A DNA stretch of 64,000 nt from JAZKFT01 sp963845495 (GTDB taxonomy: Bacteria > Bacteroidota > Bacteroidia > Chitinophagales > Chitinophagaceae): the NCBI GenBank assembly GCA_963845495.1, contig CAWJTH010000079.1:85136-149135 (forward strand), written 5' to 3'. The stretch's first letter is position 1, and every line of letters starts with the position of its first letter. The position numbers and the translations under genes are program-made. A model generated the notes under the pieces. It was not told where the DNA came from. It searched no databases and was given only the letters and a program-made list of their open reading frames with translations. This document shows, piece by piece, positions 19,191 to 29,724 of this stretch.

Positions 19191-20684
19191 TCAATGCTGT
19201 AACAATTGTATGTTTTTAAATGTAACCGCACCGTTGGTTGCGTAGATACCCCAGGCATTGTTCTGCATACCGTATATGCGTGTACTCAGCGCCGCCTTGT
19301 TATTGATATACAAGGTGGCAATCGAGCTTTCAATGACCAGTTTAAATGTGTATTCCTGGCCCGACGTTATAGCAAACGGGATGGAGGCGTCCATAGAAAC
19401 ATTGTTAGCGGAAACTTTATCGCTTTCCAAATTCCCGTTCATAAAGCCGACCCTGAATGTGTTTGCGCTGGTTCCATCAGATCCCAGCATAAAGCCAAAG
19501 CTTTGTGGGATCTGCGAAAAAATAACAGAGCCGCTAACAATATAAGTTCCCGAAACTTTGCCAAGCAACGCAAAACCCGTCGTGTTGTTGGCATTTATCT
19601 GATAGGTCGTACCTGATGAAATCACGTCCGCATCTTTGTTGGTCTGCGTAAAAGCCACCGGTTTGGTAAATGCACCCTGTATTGCATCAGGCAAGCCCAC
19701 GGCCAAGGTGCCATCGGTATTCTGCGTGAGTAGATGGCTGCTCATGTTCCCCGCAAATTCTTTCCCCCCTGCATCCGTAAACCCGCTTTTGGTCGGCACC
19801 CAACCGAACAGGTAACGGTTTTTTCCGTCCGAAGCCGTTTTTGCCGCATAAAAATAACGTCCGTCCAATAGGTCGTTGGCAGGCGTGGTCCACGGTCCGC
19901 CAAGCGATGTCGCCATGCAGTAATGGGTAGCATTCTGCAGGTTGGTGTCAGAAAAGACCAAGTACCAGTAATTGCCTATCTTAAAAACATCAGGGCATTC
20001 CATCATGGCGAAAGAAGGGTTGCTATAAAACGGTTTCTGGTATACCCATGCCGGGTTTGCCAAATCCTTGGTGGTATAATAGATCAATACCCCCGAGCCG
20101 TTTGCCTGCGCTGCCACGATCAACCAGTATTCTTGCGTGGCATCGTTGTATATAATGAAGGGGTCGCGGAAATCGTTGATACTGTAACCGCTCGGGGCTT
20201 TCAATATGTAATTTGTTTTTTTTGACCATGTGTTAAGGTCGGTGCTGGTGGCATACTCAATGGCCTCCTGTCCCTGCCCAGTACCCAAAAACAGGTAATT
20301 ATGGCCGGTATAATATGCATAATAGGTATTGCCTGCCTTTATCACGGAACCCGTGCCAAGGGTAAAATCCTGCTCGCTGCTGCTTCCCAGCTCTATCATC
20401 TGGCCCTGATAGGTGTAGTTTAAAAGATCCGTTGTGGTATACTTGAACCATGGGTGATAATTCGGCGCGTTATCCCGCCAGTCCTGTAGGTAGAACAAGT
20501 GGAAAGTATTGTTGTCATAAAATGGCATCATATCCCCCACATATCCTTTTGCCGGAACTGGGTAAATCGCAAAATTGGTGGGATGGGGGTTGTCCACCGG
20601 TTCTATGGCACTGTTTATGCTATCTTTTTTACAGGCCGCCATTAGGGCATTTATCAAAAAGATGACCAATATTTTTTTGAACAT
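19191..20684 (-). CDS. GH32-like surface lipoprotein
   Basis: 497 residues. Lipobox cysteine at position 18 (ALMAAC) with KKDS after it, so probably surface-exposed. The propeller shows a divergent first block (GYVGDMMPFYDNNTFHLFYLQD, split as GYVGDMMPFYDNN and FHLFYLQD) with D51 in place of the usual WMNDPNG context. The other two blocks are canonical: FRDPF (D174) and MECPDVF (E229). A C-terminal jelly-roll follows (SGSVIFSQIPQSFGFMLG, LYINNKAALSTRIYG). In Bacteroides fructan loci the surface GH32 is the endo-acting enzyme, so an endo-fructanase role is a reasonable inference. It is 41 bp downstream of the DUF4960 gene in the operon. The altered nucleophile block leaves open a binding-only or altered specificity. 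Confidence 0.85.
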   Translation of the reverse strand: MFKKILVIFLINALMAACKKDSINSAIEPVDNPHPTNFAIYPVPAKGYVGDMMPFYDNNTFHLFYLQDWRDNAPNYHPWFKYTTTDLLNYTYQGQMIELGSSSEQDFTLGTGSVIKAGNTYYAYYTGHNYLFLGTGQGQEAIEYATSTDLNTWSKKTNYILKAPSGYSINDFRDPFIIYNDATQEYWLIVAAQANGSGVLIYYTTKDLANPAWVYQKPFYSNPSFAMMECPDVFKIGNYWYLVFSDTNLQNATHYCMATSLGGPWTTPANDLLDGRYFYAAKTASDGKNRYLFGWVPTKSGFTDAGGKEFAGNMSSHLLTQNTDGTLAVGLPDAIQGAFTKPVAFTQTNKDADVISSGTTYQINANNTTGFALLGKVSGTYIVSGSVIFSQIPQSFGFMLGSDGTSANTFRVGFMNGNLESDKVSANNVSMDASIPFAITSGQEYTFKLVIESSIATLYINNKAALSTRIYGMQNNAWGIYATNGAVTFKNIQLLQH

Positions 20685-20725
20685 ACAAGTAGGTTTAAAA
20701 CGGATACCTGATAGGCATCTTGGAT

Positions 20726-22105
20726 TTATTTCGTTAAGTAATTAAGGCCGTTCAGGCTCATCCTTTTTATGTTGGGCAGGTAGATGTTCGGCGCACTCGG
20801 CGAATTTGTGGCCGGGTTCGGTTCGGCATACCAATCATAGGCTCCCATGGAAATCGAAATGGTTTTGCCGCTCCCGTTTTTTGACGGGAACTCTGCAATA
20901 CTGCACGTGGAATTTCTGTTGTTGTCCCCGTCTACAGTGGCCAGGTCAATCCCGCCGGTAGCCGCCCTCCATCCCGCGGCATCGGTATATCCACCCCAAT
21001 CGCTCACTTTCCACCACGCCGTGTGGTTTAGCCGTTCTGCGTCCTTTCCCAACAGATAGGCCACACTGTTGGAGGCAAGGGTAAGGCCCTGGAACAAGGG
21101 GTGTGTTTCATTGCCGGTAAAATTGATGCCCCAGTCGCCGCCGCCGGTATTTGGTGTTGCATCGCCGAACACGTTGTTCGATCCCTTACCGGGGGGTACG
21201 ATACCCAATGTGGGCAGATAGATTGCCGCAAAGCTTGTCAAGAAGAAATTTCCCCCTGCGGCGTAATATCCCTTGAGCCTGGTAACCACGTTGTTGTCGT
21301 ATGCTATGTTCGGTAGGCTTTGTGCGCTATCATAATGCCACCAAATAGCTTTGTATTTTGTCAGCGTGACCGTTCCTGATTGGATATCGTTGAAAGAAAC
21401 ATAATCTGCATATGCATAGGTGGAAAAGAACCAGTCCGCTGCCGCCTTTTCATCCGCGTTCGTGATCCCGGCCCTAGTGGGCGAAGCACCCAGATATGCA
21501 AGATAAATGCCGCTTTGGACGTTTACGGTATACTTGAATACCCCGACCGAAGATGTGACGGAATATATTACCGGGCTTGTAAAATTCTGGGCAGAGCCGC
21601 TGGCCGGGCTTACCGTAAGGCCAGGTGAAGCTACATACTGCGGAGACAAGGCTGTGAGATTGCTTCCCGGCGGCAAGGTAACGGTGATGGTATGGTTTAC
21701 ATCATCGATCACCCCTGCTACCCCGTTTACCGTGAAACTGGAAAAGGCAGTTTCTACTTTAGCGGTGACGGTATAAGTGCTATAAAGATTGCCGTTGACA
21801 ACCTTATAGGTAACAGGAACAGTAAAGTCCAATTGGGTGCCGGAGGCCGGGCTTATATTACCGCCGTTAGGCAGGGCAATTATCGGTGCAATACTGCTTA
21901 GATTGGATCCCAAAGGCAACAGGACACTTATGGTCTTGGTCGTATCGTTGATGACCCCTTTTGCCCCGTTAGCGGTAAAGGAGATGATAGAAACGGGGCT
22001 TGATAGATCCAGGCCGGAACTGTTTTTCTTACACCCACCTGCGGCAATGCACATCAATAAAATCAGTACAATGATCTTATCGGCACCAAAAAATATTTTT
22101 TTCAT
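20726..22105 (-). CDS. DUF5018/DUF4960 surface lipoprotein (putative fructan-binding SGBP)
   Basis: 459 residues from the ATG at 22105, with lipobox cysteine 25 (IAAGGC). Two Ig-like DUF5018-type repeats come first: SIISFTANGAKGVINDTTKT with LPLGSNLSSIAP, and FSSFTVNGVAGVIDDVNHT with LPPGSNLTALSP. A DUF4960-like domain of about 260 residues follows (AIWWHYDSAQSLP, YYAAGGNFFLTSFAA, HTAWWKVSDWGGYTD, SISMGAYDWYAEPN). It lies 17 bp after SusD in the fructan operon. This is the position of the surface glycan-binding protein in Bacteroides levan loci, and I infer the same role. No hydrolytic motif is evident. Confidence 0.85.
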   Translation of the reverse strand: MKKIFFGADKIIVLILLMCIAAGGCKKNSSGLDLSSPVSIISFTANGAKGVINDTTKTISVLLPLGSNLSSIAPIIALPNGGNISPASGTQLDFTVPVTYKVVNGNLYSTYTVTAKVETAFSSFTVNGVAGVIDDVNHTITVTLPPGSNLTALSPQYVASPGLTVSPASGSAQNFTSPVIYSVTSSVGVFKYTVNVQSGIYLAYLGASPTRAGITNADEKAAADWFFSTYAYADYVSFNDIQSGTVTLTKYKAIWWHYDSAQSLPNIAYDNNVVTRLKGYYAAGGNFFLTSFAAIYLPTLGIVPPGKGSNNVFGDATPNTGGGDWGINFTGNETHPLFQGLTLASNSVAYLLGKDAERLNHTAWWKVSDWGGYTDAAGWRAATGGIDLATVDGDNNRNSTCSIAEFPSKNGSGKTISISMGAYDWYAEPNPATNSPSAPNIYLPNIKRMSLNGLNYLTK

Positions 22106-22122
22106 TTTAAGTTTTTTATTTT

Positions 22123-23845
22123 TTACCAACCGGTATTTTGTTTATAAAGCCCCTTGCTGAAGTTTATCTGGTTCTGTGGGATCGGTAAATATTCATCACG
22201 GTTCTTTTTAAAAACGGCATCCTGTAAATGACCGACCCTTGATTTTTCTGCGCTGAAATATGCATTCAGGTATTCCGCAGCGATGCCCCACCTCACGAGG
22301 TCAAAAAACCTATACCCTTCCATCGCAAATTCCATCCGGCGTTCGAAGCGCATGGCCTGCCGTGCGTAATCATTCGTCCACGTGCAATTGACGCCGGGCT
22401 GGTATGTGTTTATTTTATAGTTGGATGTTGCACCACCGCCAGCCTGCTTCAATAAGCTGGTACTGTTTGCTGCCCTTTGCCGAACTTGGTTTATCAGTGG
22501 CAATGCCTCTAATTCACGTCCCATTTCAATCAATGCTTCTGCTTTCATCAACAGGACGTCTGAATACCTGATTATGGCCCAATTTTTACCGCTCGACATG
22601 AACGGCGGGAACTTCTTGAAAGATGGATCGTCATAGGCAACCGTTTCTTTCATGCTCAGCAGGGGGCCATATACCTGCGGTGCACGGGACCAGGATGTTT
22701 GGTAGATAAAGTCGGTTTTATATTTGTATGGATGGCCGGGGATCGCTGCAGTATGGTCTAGCCTGGGATCGAAGGAACTGGTAAAATAATCACCACTGGT
22801 TTCAACATCGTTGTTGTTGAAAGTAGAAAAGAGTGGCAGGCCGTTTTTATCCGTTTGGAAGGCATTGACCAGATTATGACTAGGCACATGGAAACCGCAG
22901 CAACCATATTGCGAAACCATTGGGTAATCCAGCGAGTGCCCATTGTCCACACGTCCATCCGGAGTGCCATCATTTATGGAATATTGAACGGCAAAAACCG
23001 ACTCTTTGCTATTGTCGTACTGGGACAAAAAGTTATCGGCAAAGTCGGGCATCAGACCATATTGCCCAGAATTGATCACATCGTCGCACAATGAATTGAC
23101 CTGCGTAAGTTTCGCTTTGTCTATACCGGTAACGTTGTTGGCATCATCCTGTGTGTAGGCCTGATAAAGCAATGTTTTTGCCAGATAAGATTCTGCTGCA
23201 AATTTATTGGCACGGCCAACCTCACTTTGTACGGCTGGTAGGTTGTTCGAAGCAAAGGTAAAATCATCCTGCTATTTTTGACCATAGCTGGTCACTGGTA
23301 TATGATTGGTTAAAAACGGTATCATACTGGTCCTTTGATATGGTTTCATCGATATAGGGTACACGCTTGTATAAAATTTTAAGCAGGAAATAGAAATGCC
23401 CGCGTAAAAAACGCATCTCCGCCTGGCGGGCAACCTTGTTGGGGTAGTCGGTAACCGCCATGTTATCAATCCTTCCCAACGCATCATTTACCCTGTTTAT
23501 GCCGACATATAAACGGTACCATGTATTATCGGTCGTTCCCAGGTCGACCCTGTTCAGGGAAAATGTTTCATAGGCATGGAAATCGGCCACATCACCGGTG
23601 CCATCGCCGCCTTTATAGGCATCACCGCTCCTGATGCTGCCATAGGCCCACATATCACTGTAAGGCGCGGCCCAATAATCGTTGCCCAGAGCCGAATAAG
23701 CGGCAATTACCATTTTATCAACATTGGCAGGCGTGTTCAGCTCGTCGCTGGAGATCAATGCCTGCGGTTCTTCATCGAGGGACTTTTTACAGGATAAAAG
23801 CAACAGGCAGGATAACACCGCGGCCATTAAAATATTTTTTTTCAT
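22123..23845 (-). pseudogene. SusD-family fructan-binding lipoprotein, one frameshift
   Basis: The N-terminal frame begins at 23845 with a lipoprotein signal (lipobox cysteine 19, LLLLSC) and the SusD opening KKSLDEEPQALISSDELNTP, then the TPR region (RQAEMRFLRGHFYFLLKILY). It stops at 23264. The frame resumes after a one-base change near 23270 (SKIADDFTF expected) and continues through NKFAAESYLAKTLLYQAYT to the C-terminal MRFERRMEFAMEGYRFFDLVRWG, split here as MRFERRMEFAMEG and YRFFDLVRWG, and ends KQNTGW at 22123. Restored length is about 573 residues. It is 17 bp from SusC and forms the lid of the SusC2 transporter. Confidence 0.9.
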
Positions 23846-23861
23846 TTAATGTCTTGTTTGG

Positions 23862-26800
23862 TTAAAATGTTAGGTTGATGCCGAGTGAAGTAATAATCGG
23901 TATCGGGAAATTATTGACGGCGTTTTCAGGATCTGTTGCCGTGTAGGACTTGCTCTTGATGGTGAGAAGGTTGTTGGCCTGCAGAAACAGCCTTGCGTTG
24001 GTAACCTTTAGGCCTTTGATCGCCTTTCTTAGGTCATATCCAAACTGCACGTTCCGTAATTTCAGATAGGACCCGTTCTCCACAAAGTAGGTCGATCCCA
24101 CGTCCTTCGTTGTTCCTGTCAACGGTGGTCAAAGCAGGGATGGTCGAGCCGGCATTCTGGGGCGTCCATGCCTGCAATACCCGGCTGCCCCAATTGGCTC
24201 CAGGTTGCAGGGAGGTAAAATCAGTCAGCACTTTATAGGTGTTATAAACGCTGTTCCCTTGTACCCCCTGTAGGAAAAAGGTAAAATCAAAAGCCTTATA
24301 ATGCAAGGTGGCATTAAAACCGTAGCTGAAATCCGGGTCAAAACTCCCGATGTAATCCTGGTCATTGTTATCCACGACGCCATCACCGTTCAGGTCCTTG
24401 TACCGGATCCGGCCCAGTCCCTTTCCTGGCTGCACCGAGGAGTTGTCCACCTGCGCCTGGGTAGTGAACAAACCGTCTGCCACATACCCGAAAATAGAAC
24501 TTACCGACCGGCCAAGGATGGTTTTGGTCGTACCGTTACCAGCATATGATGTCAAAACTGCTGGCGGCAGATAGGTGACCTTGTTGCGGTAGGAAGAAAT
24601 ATTGGCAGAGACATCTATGCTAAAATTACGCCCCAACCTGTTACTGTAGTTTATAACACCTTCAAAGCCAGTGTTTTTCACCGAGGCCCCATTCGCCGTT
24701 TGGTTGGCCCCTGCCCCCAATACGGCCAGGTATGCCGGGGTTATCAAAATGTCGGTGGTGTTTTTAATGAAATAATCCAGGGAACCGGTCAGCGTGTTGT
24801 TGAAGAGGCCATAATCCACCCCAAAGTTGTTCTGGGTTGCCGTTTCCCACTTCAGGTTTACGTTGCCCTGCTGGGTCTGTGCATATCCCGAGGGCAGCTG
24901 ACCAGATCCTGCGCCTGTTATGTCATAGGCCGTGCCGTTATCAAAAAGGCCGGTAAGGTTGGTACCATAAACAGCTGCATACAATGTATTTGTTGCATAA
25001 TTGGGTATTGTCTGGTTGCCGGTCTGTCCCCAACTATAGCGAAGTTTAAGGTCGGACACAACGGGGACTTTGTTCTTGAAAAACGGCTCCTCGCTCAAGC
25101 GCCAGCCAAATGATGCCGAAGGGAAATAACCGAACTGGTTATTGGCACCAAAACGGGAAGACCCGTCCCGACGAAGGGTGGCCGATGCCAGATAGCGGTC
25201 GTTGTAAACATAATTCACTTTTCCAAAGTAGGAAAGCAGGGCATTGCCGGACCCGTTCCCGCCGTTCAGCACGTTGGTTGTGCCTGCATCAAGGTAGGCA
25301 TAGCTATAGTTCTCGATAGTATATCCTTGGCGGCTGCCATAAAAATTCTGGTTGATAACGCTTATCTGTTCATGACCTGCCAAAAAATCCAGCTTGCTTT
25401 TACCAAAAGCCAGGTTATACGTCAGCGTATTTTGCCACGTCAAACTACCGTCATAGGCCGCATTGGTATTTACAAGGTTGGTGGTGTCATTTAAAAAACC
25501 CGATACGTATGCTTTGCGGATGGTACGTGCATAATTGATGGCATAGTCTATGCCGTAGCTTGTACGTACATGAAGGTTTTTCAGGATGGCCAGGTCCGCA
25601 TAAACATTTCCGAATACCTTCCCGAAGTTGTTCTGGTTCTGCTTGTTGTCCTCGATCAGGCGTAACGGGTTCTGCCTGTCGGCCATCCCGTTCGAGGGAC
25701 CGCCCCATCCCCCGTTCACCGTGTATACCGGTGTGGCAGGTTCATCGATCAGTGCCAGACTGGTTATGTCGCCCGTAGGCAAAAGCACATCACGCATATA
25801 TGTGCCGGTAAAGTTTTCACCGATCCGCAGCCTGCCATTTAAAAAGTTATAATCAGAATTGAACCTGGCCGTCATTTTTTGATCCCTGGACTCTTTGATG
25901 ATCCCCTGGTTGTCATAATAACTTACCGAAAAAAGGGAGTTGCCCTTTTCACTGCCGTGGGATACGCTCAAGTTATAGGATTGCAGAACGGAAGTCCTTG
26001 AAATCTCATCGAACCAATGGGTATCCGCCGGTTTGAGCGTATGCAGCGCATCAAGGTATTCCGGCAACAGTACCTTGTTCAGCACCGGGTTGTTGTAGTC
26101 ACCGTTCCAATCGTATTGGTAAGTACTGTTGTTGTTGGGGTTGGTGCCATCGTTTATTGCGGCCCTCCAATAAGCCTCGCCCCTTTGTTTGGTATTGAGG
26201 ACATCAAGCTTGTTGGCATAAAATTCCAGTGACGAGGTGGCTGATATATCGATACGATTGACACCTGCCCTGCCCCGTTTCGTTGTTATGATGATTACAC
26301 CATTGGCTGCACGTGACCCATAGATAGAGGCCGAAGCGGCATCTTTCAAGACCTGTATGGATTCGATGTCCGACTGGTTTATTTCCTGGAGGCCCCTAGT
26401 GGTCGGTACCCCATCGATCACGTATAACGGATCGGTATTGTTCAATGTGCCAATGCCTCTTATCCTAACAGACACGCTGCCCGCAGGTGATCCGTCCGTT
26501 GAAACCGTGACCCCTGGAACACGTCCCTGTAACGCCTTGATGGCATTACCTGCCGGTATATCCTTTATCTCTTTGACGTTTACAACGGATACGGCACCGG
26601 TCAGGTCTTTTTTTCTTTCTGTTTTATAACCCGTGACCACGACTGCATCAAGGTCGTTGATGCCAGGTTCCATAACTACCACGATATTGTTATTGGAAGT
26701 AACCCTGACCTGGAGCGGTTTCATCTCGACAAAGGAAAAGGTAAGTATGTCGTTGATGGATGACATGATGGAAAACCTTCCCGAACTGTCCGTGATAACG

Positions 26801-26943
26801 GTCTGGTTTTTCCCCTTTACCGTTACCCCGGCCAATGGTGCCTGGGTATCCCTACCGGTAACGGTACCGTTGATTTTCTTTTGCTGGGCAAAAGATACGA
26901 CTGTCATGAACAGCAGCGGCAATAGCAAAAGCCGGTTTCTCAT
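23862..26943 (-). pseudogene. SusC-family TonB-dependent fructan transporter, one frameshift
   Basis: Signal peptide (LLLLPLLFMTVVSFAQ), carboxypeptidase-D-like domain (GTVTGRDTQAPLAGVTVKG), plug with the SusC signatures VVTGYKTERKKDLTGAV, DPLYVIDGVPT, IQVLKDAASASIYGSRAANG and then a beta barrel. The open frame runs to 24034, but the family C-terminus (GSTYFVENGSYLKLRNVQFGYD to LGINLTF) continues in another frame from about 24097 to 23862. There GGG appears where GG is expected, so one extra base in a short homopolymer explains the break. Restored length is about 1025 residues. It has no STN domain and lies 41 bp after fructokinase, as part of the HTCS-controlled fructan operon. Confidence 0.92.
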
Positions 26944-26984
26944 AAGTGCAATTTTAATCGTTAAGTAATGGAATCAAATTTTGT

Positions 26985-27908
26985 TTAAGGTCGATCCAGG
27001 CACTCTTGCCTGTTCGTATTCATAATGTTTATTATGTCCTGCGTCTCATAGTTTGGGCAACCCCCGTGGCATCCTGTTACAAAGGCCCCAAGCGCACTGG
27101 CAAAATCAAGGGTTTCTTCGGGAGGGGCCCTTTCGATCATTTTGGAAATAATACCCGCCAAAAAAGAATCGCCACTGCCGACCGTATCGGCAATATTAAC
27201 AGGGTAACCCTTGTGGTCATAATACCGGTCGCCTACGTTCAGGATGGCCCCATCCCCTCCCTTGGTTACGATAACAGTCCTGATATCGAATTTTTCCTTG
27301 ATAAATTTGATCCTGTCCCCATCGCTGTCATAATCACAGAACCAGCCGGTTATCAATTGGAGCTCCGCAAGGTTCAGTTTAAGGATATCCGCTTTTTCAA
27401 GCAAAGCCTCTGCGGTTTTTTTGTTGAAATATGGGGGCCGGATATTGATGTCCAAGACTTTTTTATTGGCCATTTCCAGACACCGGAAAAGGGTTTTCTC
27501 AGAACCTGGGTTTCTTGTGATAAGGCTGCCGAATACAAAGAATTCCGCCTGCCCGATCAACTCGGCAAACCTGTCGTCCCATTCGATATGGTCCCATGCA
27601 ACATGGTCCACGATATCGTAAAGCACTTCATTGTTCTCTTTTACCTCGGCAAACACCTTTCCCGTAGGAAACCCGACGTCGACCTGAAAGAAAGAGGTGT
27701 CGATGCTTTTCGAGCTGAATATCTCGAGCAGTCTCCTGCCGGGTACGTCATCGCCTACCCTTGAAATGACTGCCGGTTTTTTTCTAAGCTTGCCAAGATG
27801 ATAGGCTACGTTCATCGGGGCCCCGCCCGGCACCTCGGCATGGGGCAGGACATCCCACAACGTTTCACCAAAGCAAACAACAGGGCGGTGATCAGGTTTC
27901 ACAGTCAT
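26985..27908 (-). CDS. Fructokinase (PfkB-family carbohydrate kinase)
   Basis: 307 residues from the ATG at 27908. Substrate-side PfkB motif (CFGETLWDVLP, VPGGAPMNVAYHLGKL), ISRVGDDVPGRRLLE in the lid region, LDINIRPPYFN, and the catalytic anion-hole motif DTVGSGDSFLAGI with the general-base Asp. It phosphorylates cytoplasmic fructose to fructose phosphate (fructose-6-phosphate in the related Bacteroides locus). It sits between the MFS porter and SusC, as in Bacteroides levan loci, so import and activation of fructose are encoded together. Another PfkB substrate cannot be excluded from sequence alone, but the context argues strongly for fructose. Confidence 0.9.
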   Translation of the reverse strand: MTVKPDHRPVVCFGETLWDVLPHAEVPGGAPMNVAYHLGKLRKKPAVISRVGDDVPGRRLLEIFSSKSIDTSFFQVDVGFPTGKVFAEVKENNEVLYDIVDHVAWDHIEWDDRFAELIGQAEFFVFGSLITRNPGSEKTLFRCLEMANKKVLDINIRPPYFNKKTAEALLEKADILKLNLAELQLITGWFCDYDSDGDRIKFIKEKFDIRTVIVTKGGDGAILNVGDRYYDHKGYPVNIADTVGSGDSFLAGIISKMIERAPPEETLDFASALGAFVTGCHGGCPNYETQDIINIMNTNRQECLDRP

Positions 27909-28003
27909 AAACAATCGTCTTTAATTTAATGATATGTTATATAAAAAATAGGGAAGGTGAAAATGCGGCCGTCATCAGATGTGCATCAAAATGGTATCGT
28001 AAA

Positions 28004-29335
28004 CTAATGCAATACCAATGCTGTACCGATGTTTTCCAGCGTCCGGCCTTTTGTTTCGGGCATCATTTTCCAGACGAACAGCAGCTGGAGGACCATCATG
28101 ACCGCAAAAAACAAAAAGGTAATACCGCCGCCGAGCCTTTCGGCCAGCACCGGAAAGATGAAGGCGATGATCGCGGCCATTATCCAATGGGTAACGCTGC
28201 CAAGTGTTTGGCCTTTTGCCCTTACCTGGTTGGGGAAAATCTCCGCTATGAATACCCAGATCACCGCACCTTGTGAAAAGGCAAAAAAAGCAATGAACAT
28301 CAGCAGGCTTACCAAAACGGTATAACCCGTAAAGTCGTGTACAAAAAAGGTCCACGAAACTATCCCGAGTGAAAGGATCAGGCCCACGGAACCGATCAGC
28401 ATCAGGGTTTTTCTTCCGATCCTGTCGATAAACTGGATTGCCAGCAAGGTGAACAGGAAATTGACAAGCCCGATACCGGCCGATGATAACAGCGAGGAGC
28501 TTGTCCCAAGCCCCGTCATCTCAAATATCCTGGGCGCATAATATATAATGGCGTTGATGCCCGACACCTGGTTGAACACCGCAAATAAAATAGCCAGCGT
28601 TGCGGGTAGTTTATATTTAACCTGGAACAGGCTTTCCTTTACATGCTTCTTGGCGTCCTGTTCGTGCCCATTTATTATGCTTTCAAAATCGTTTTCATAA
28701 CCTGTTGGGTTGATGATACGAAGTATAGCTTTGGCCTTGTCGAATTTTCCTGCATTCAAGATCAACCAGCGGGGGGTCTCGGGTACCAACCGTACCAAAA
28801 CCAAAAATACCAAAGAGGGAAATGCCTGGATACCCAACATCCATCTCCAGGAAGATCCGGAGGCTGAACCTATCAGATAATTGGAAAGATAGGATACAAG
28901 GATACCGAAAACAACGTTGAACTGGAAAAGTGCGACAAGGCTGCCCCTCTTTTTGGCCGGGGCAATTTCAGATATATACACAGGTGCGGTAACTGATGAC
29001 GCACCTACCCCCAGGCCGCCCAAAAACCGGAACGCTAGGAACAGGTACCAATTATTTGTCAATGCGGTACCCGCCGAAGCTACAAGATAGAGTATGGCTA
29101 CAAAAAACAGGGTCTGCTTTCGGCCGAACCTGTCAGAGGGGATACTACCGAACATCGCGCCGAAAATTGTACCGATCAACGCGATCGAAATAGTAAGGCC
29201 ATGCTGGAAGGACGTCAGGTGCCAATATTGCTGGATCGATTTTTCGGCCCCGGAAATGACGGCCGTGTCAAACCCAAAAAGAAAACCGCCCATCGCTACG
29301 ACCAAAGACCAGAGTATTACCTTGCTTTTATTCAT
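28004..29335 (-). CDS. MFS sugar porter family transporter (putative fructose permease)
   Basis: 443 residues from the ATG at 29335, with 12 predicted membrane helices. Sugar-porter signatures are DRFGRKQTLF after helix 2, AFRFLGGLGVGASSVTAPVYISE (split: FRFLGGLGVG and APVYISE), VPETPRWLI at the start of the central loop, FNQVSGINAIIYYAPRIF in helix 7, DRIGRKTLMLIG and the terminal PETKGRTLENIG. It moves monosaccharide across the inner membrane, probably by proton symport. It is the first gene of the fructan operon (95 bp before fructokinase) and faces the HTCS, so fructose is the likely substrate. Confidence 0.92.
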   Translation of the reverse strand: MNKSKVILWSLVVAMGGFLFGFDTAVISGAEKSIQQYWHLTSFQHGLTISIALIGTIFGAMFGSIPSDRFGRKQTLFFVAILYLVASAGTALTNNWYLFLAFRFLGGLGVGASSVTAPVYISEIAPAKKRGSLVALFQFNVVFGILVSYLSNYLIGSASGSSWRWMLGIQAFPSLVFLVLVRLVPETPRWLILNAGKFDKAKAILRIINPTGYENDFESIINGHEQDAKKHVKESLFQVKYKLPATLAILFAVFNQVSGINAIIYYAPRIFEMTGLGTSSSLLSSAGIGLVNFLFTLLAIQFIDRIGRKTLMLIGSVGLILSLGIVSWTFFVHDFTGYTVLVSLLMFIAFFAFSQGAVIWVFIAEIFPNQVRAKGQTLGSVTHWIMAAIIAFIFPVLAERLGGGITFLFFAVMMVLQLLFVWKMMPETKGRTLENIGTALVLH

Positions 29336-29724
29336 ATGGCAATCATTTAAGGCAATGAAATTAGAACCGTGCAAAATTTTCGGCTTATGATTGCTTATCA
29401 AATCCTTTCAATCCTTTATCATTTCATTTAATAGTTCTTAATAAACTAAAAACCAATACTTTATGTTTTTATTTTAATATAGTTCTTTCGAATCTATAAC
29501 AAGTTATTTCGTTTTTTTATCATCAGTTAGCCTGTTGATGCCTTAACCAATTATTGGTTTAGTTATAACCGGCATTGCTTCAGGAAATAAGGAGGATATT
29601 TATGATGGAAATGAAAAAAATGTATCGTTACATTTGCCGAAAGCATCCAAAAGATTGTGTGGCCAAATGTCGACTGCGGCTGTATGGGTGCCGGGAGGAC
29701 CTACGACGGACATCAAGAAAGCAT
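29336..29724. promoter_or_regulatory. Divergent spacer of the fructan PUL with a 15-bp palindrome
   Basis: The A/T-rich spacer between the MFS porter and the HTCS must hold both promoters. A perfect dyad AACCAAT-t-ATTGGTT lies at 29545-29559 and could be an operator or part of one. No TAnnTTTG box matched cleanly on either strand. The open frame upstream of the HTCS (29575-29724) looks non-coding. Confidence 0.4.

Noticed and set aside
29575..29724. 50-codon N-terminal extension of the HTCS
   Set aside because: Cys/Arg/Lys-rich and without homology; the signal segment starts after the ATG at 29725.
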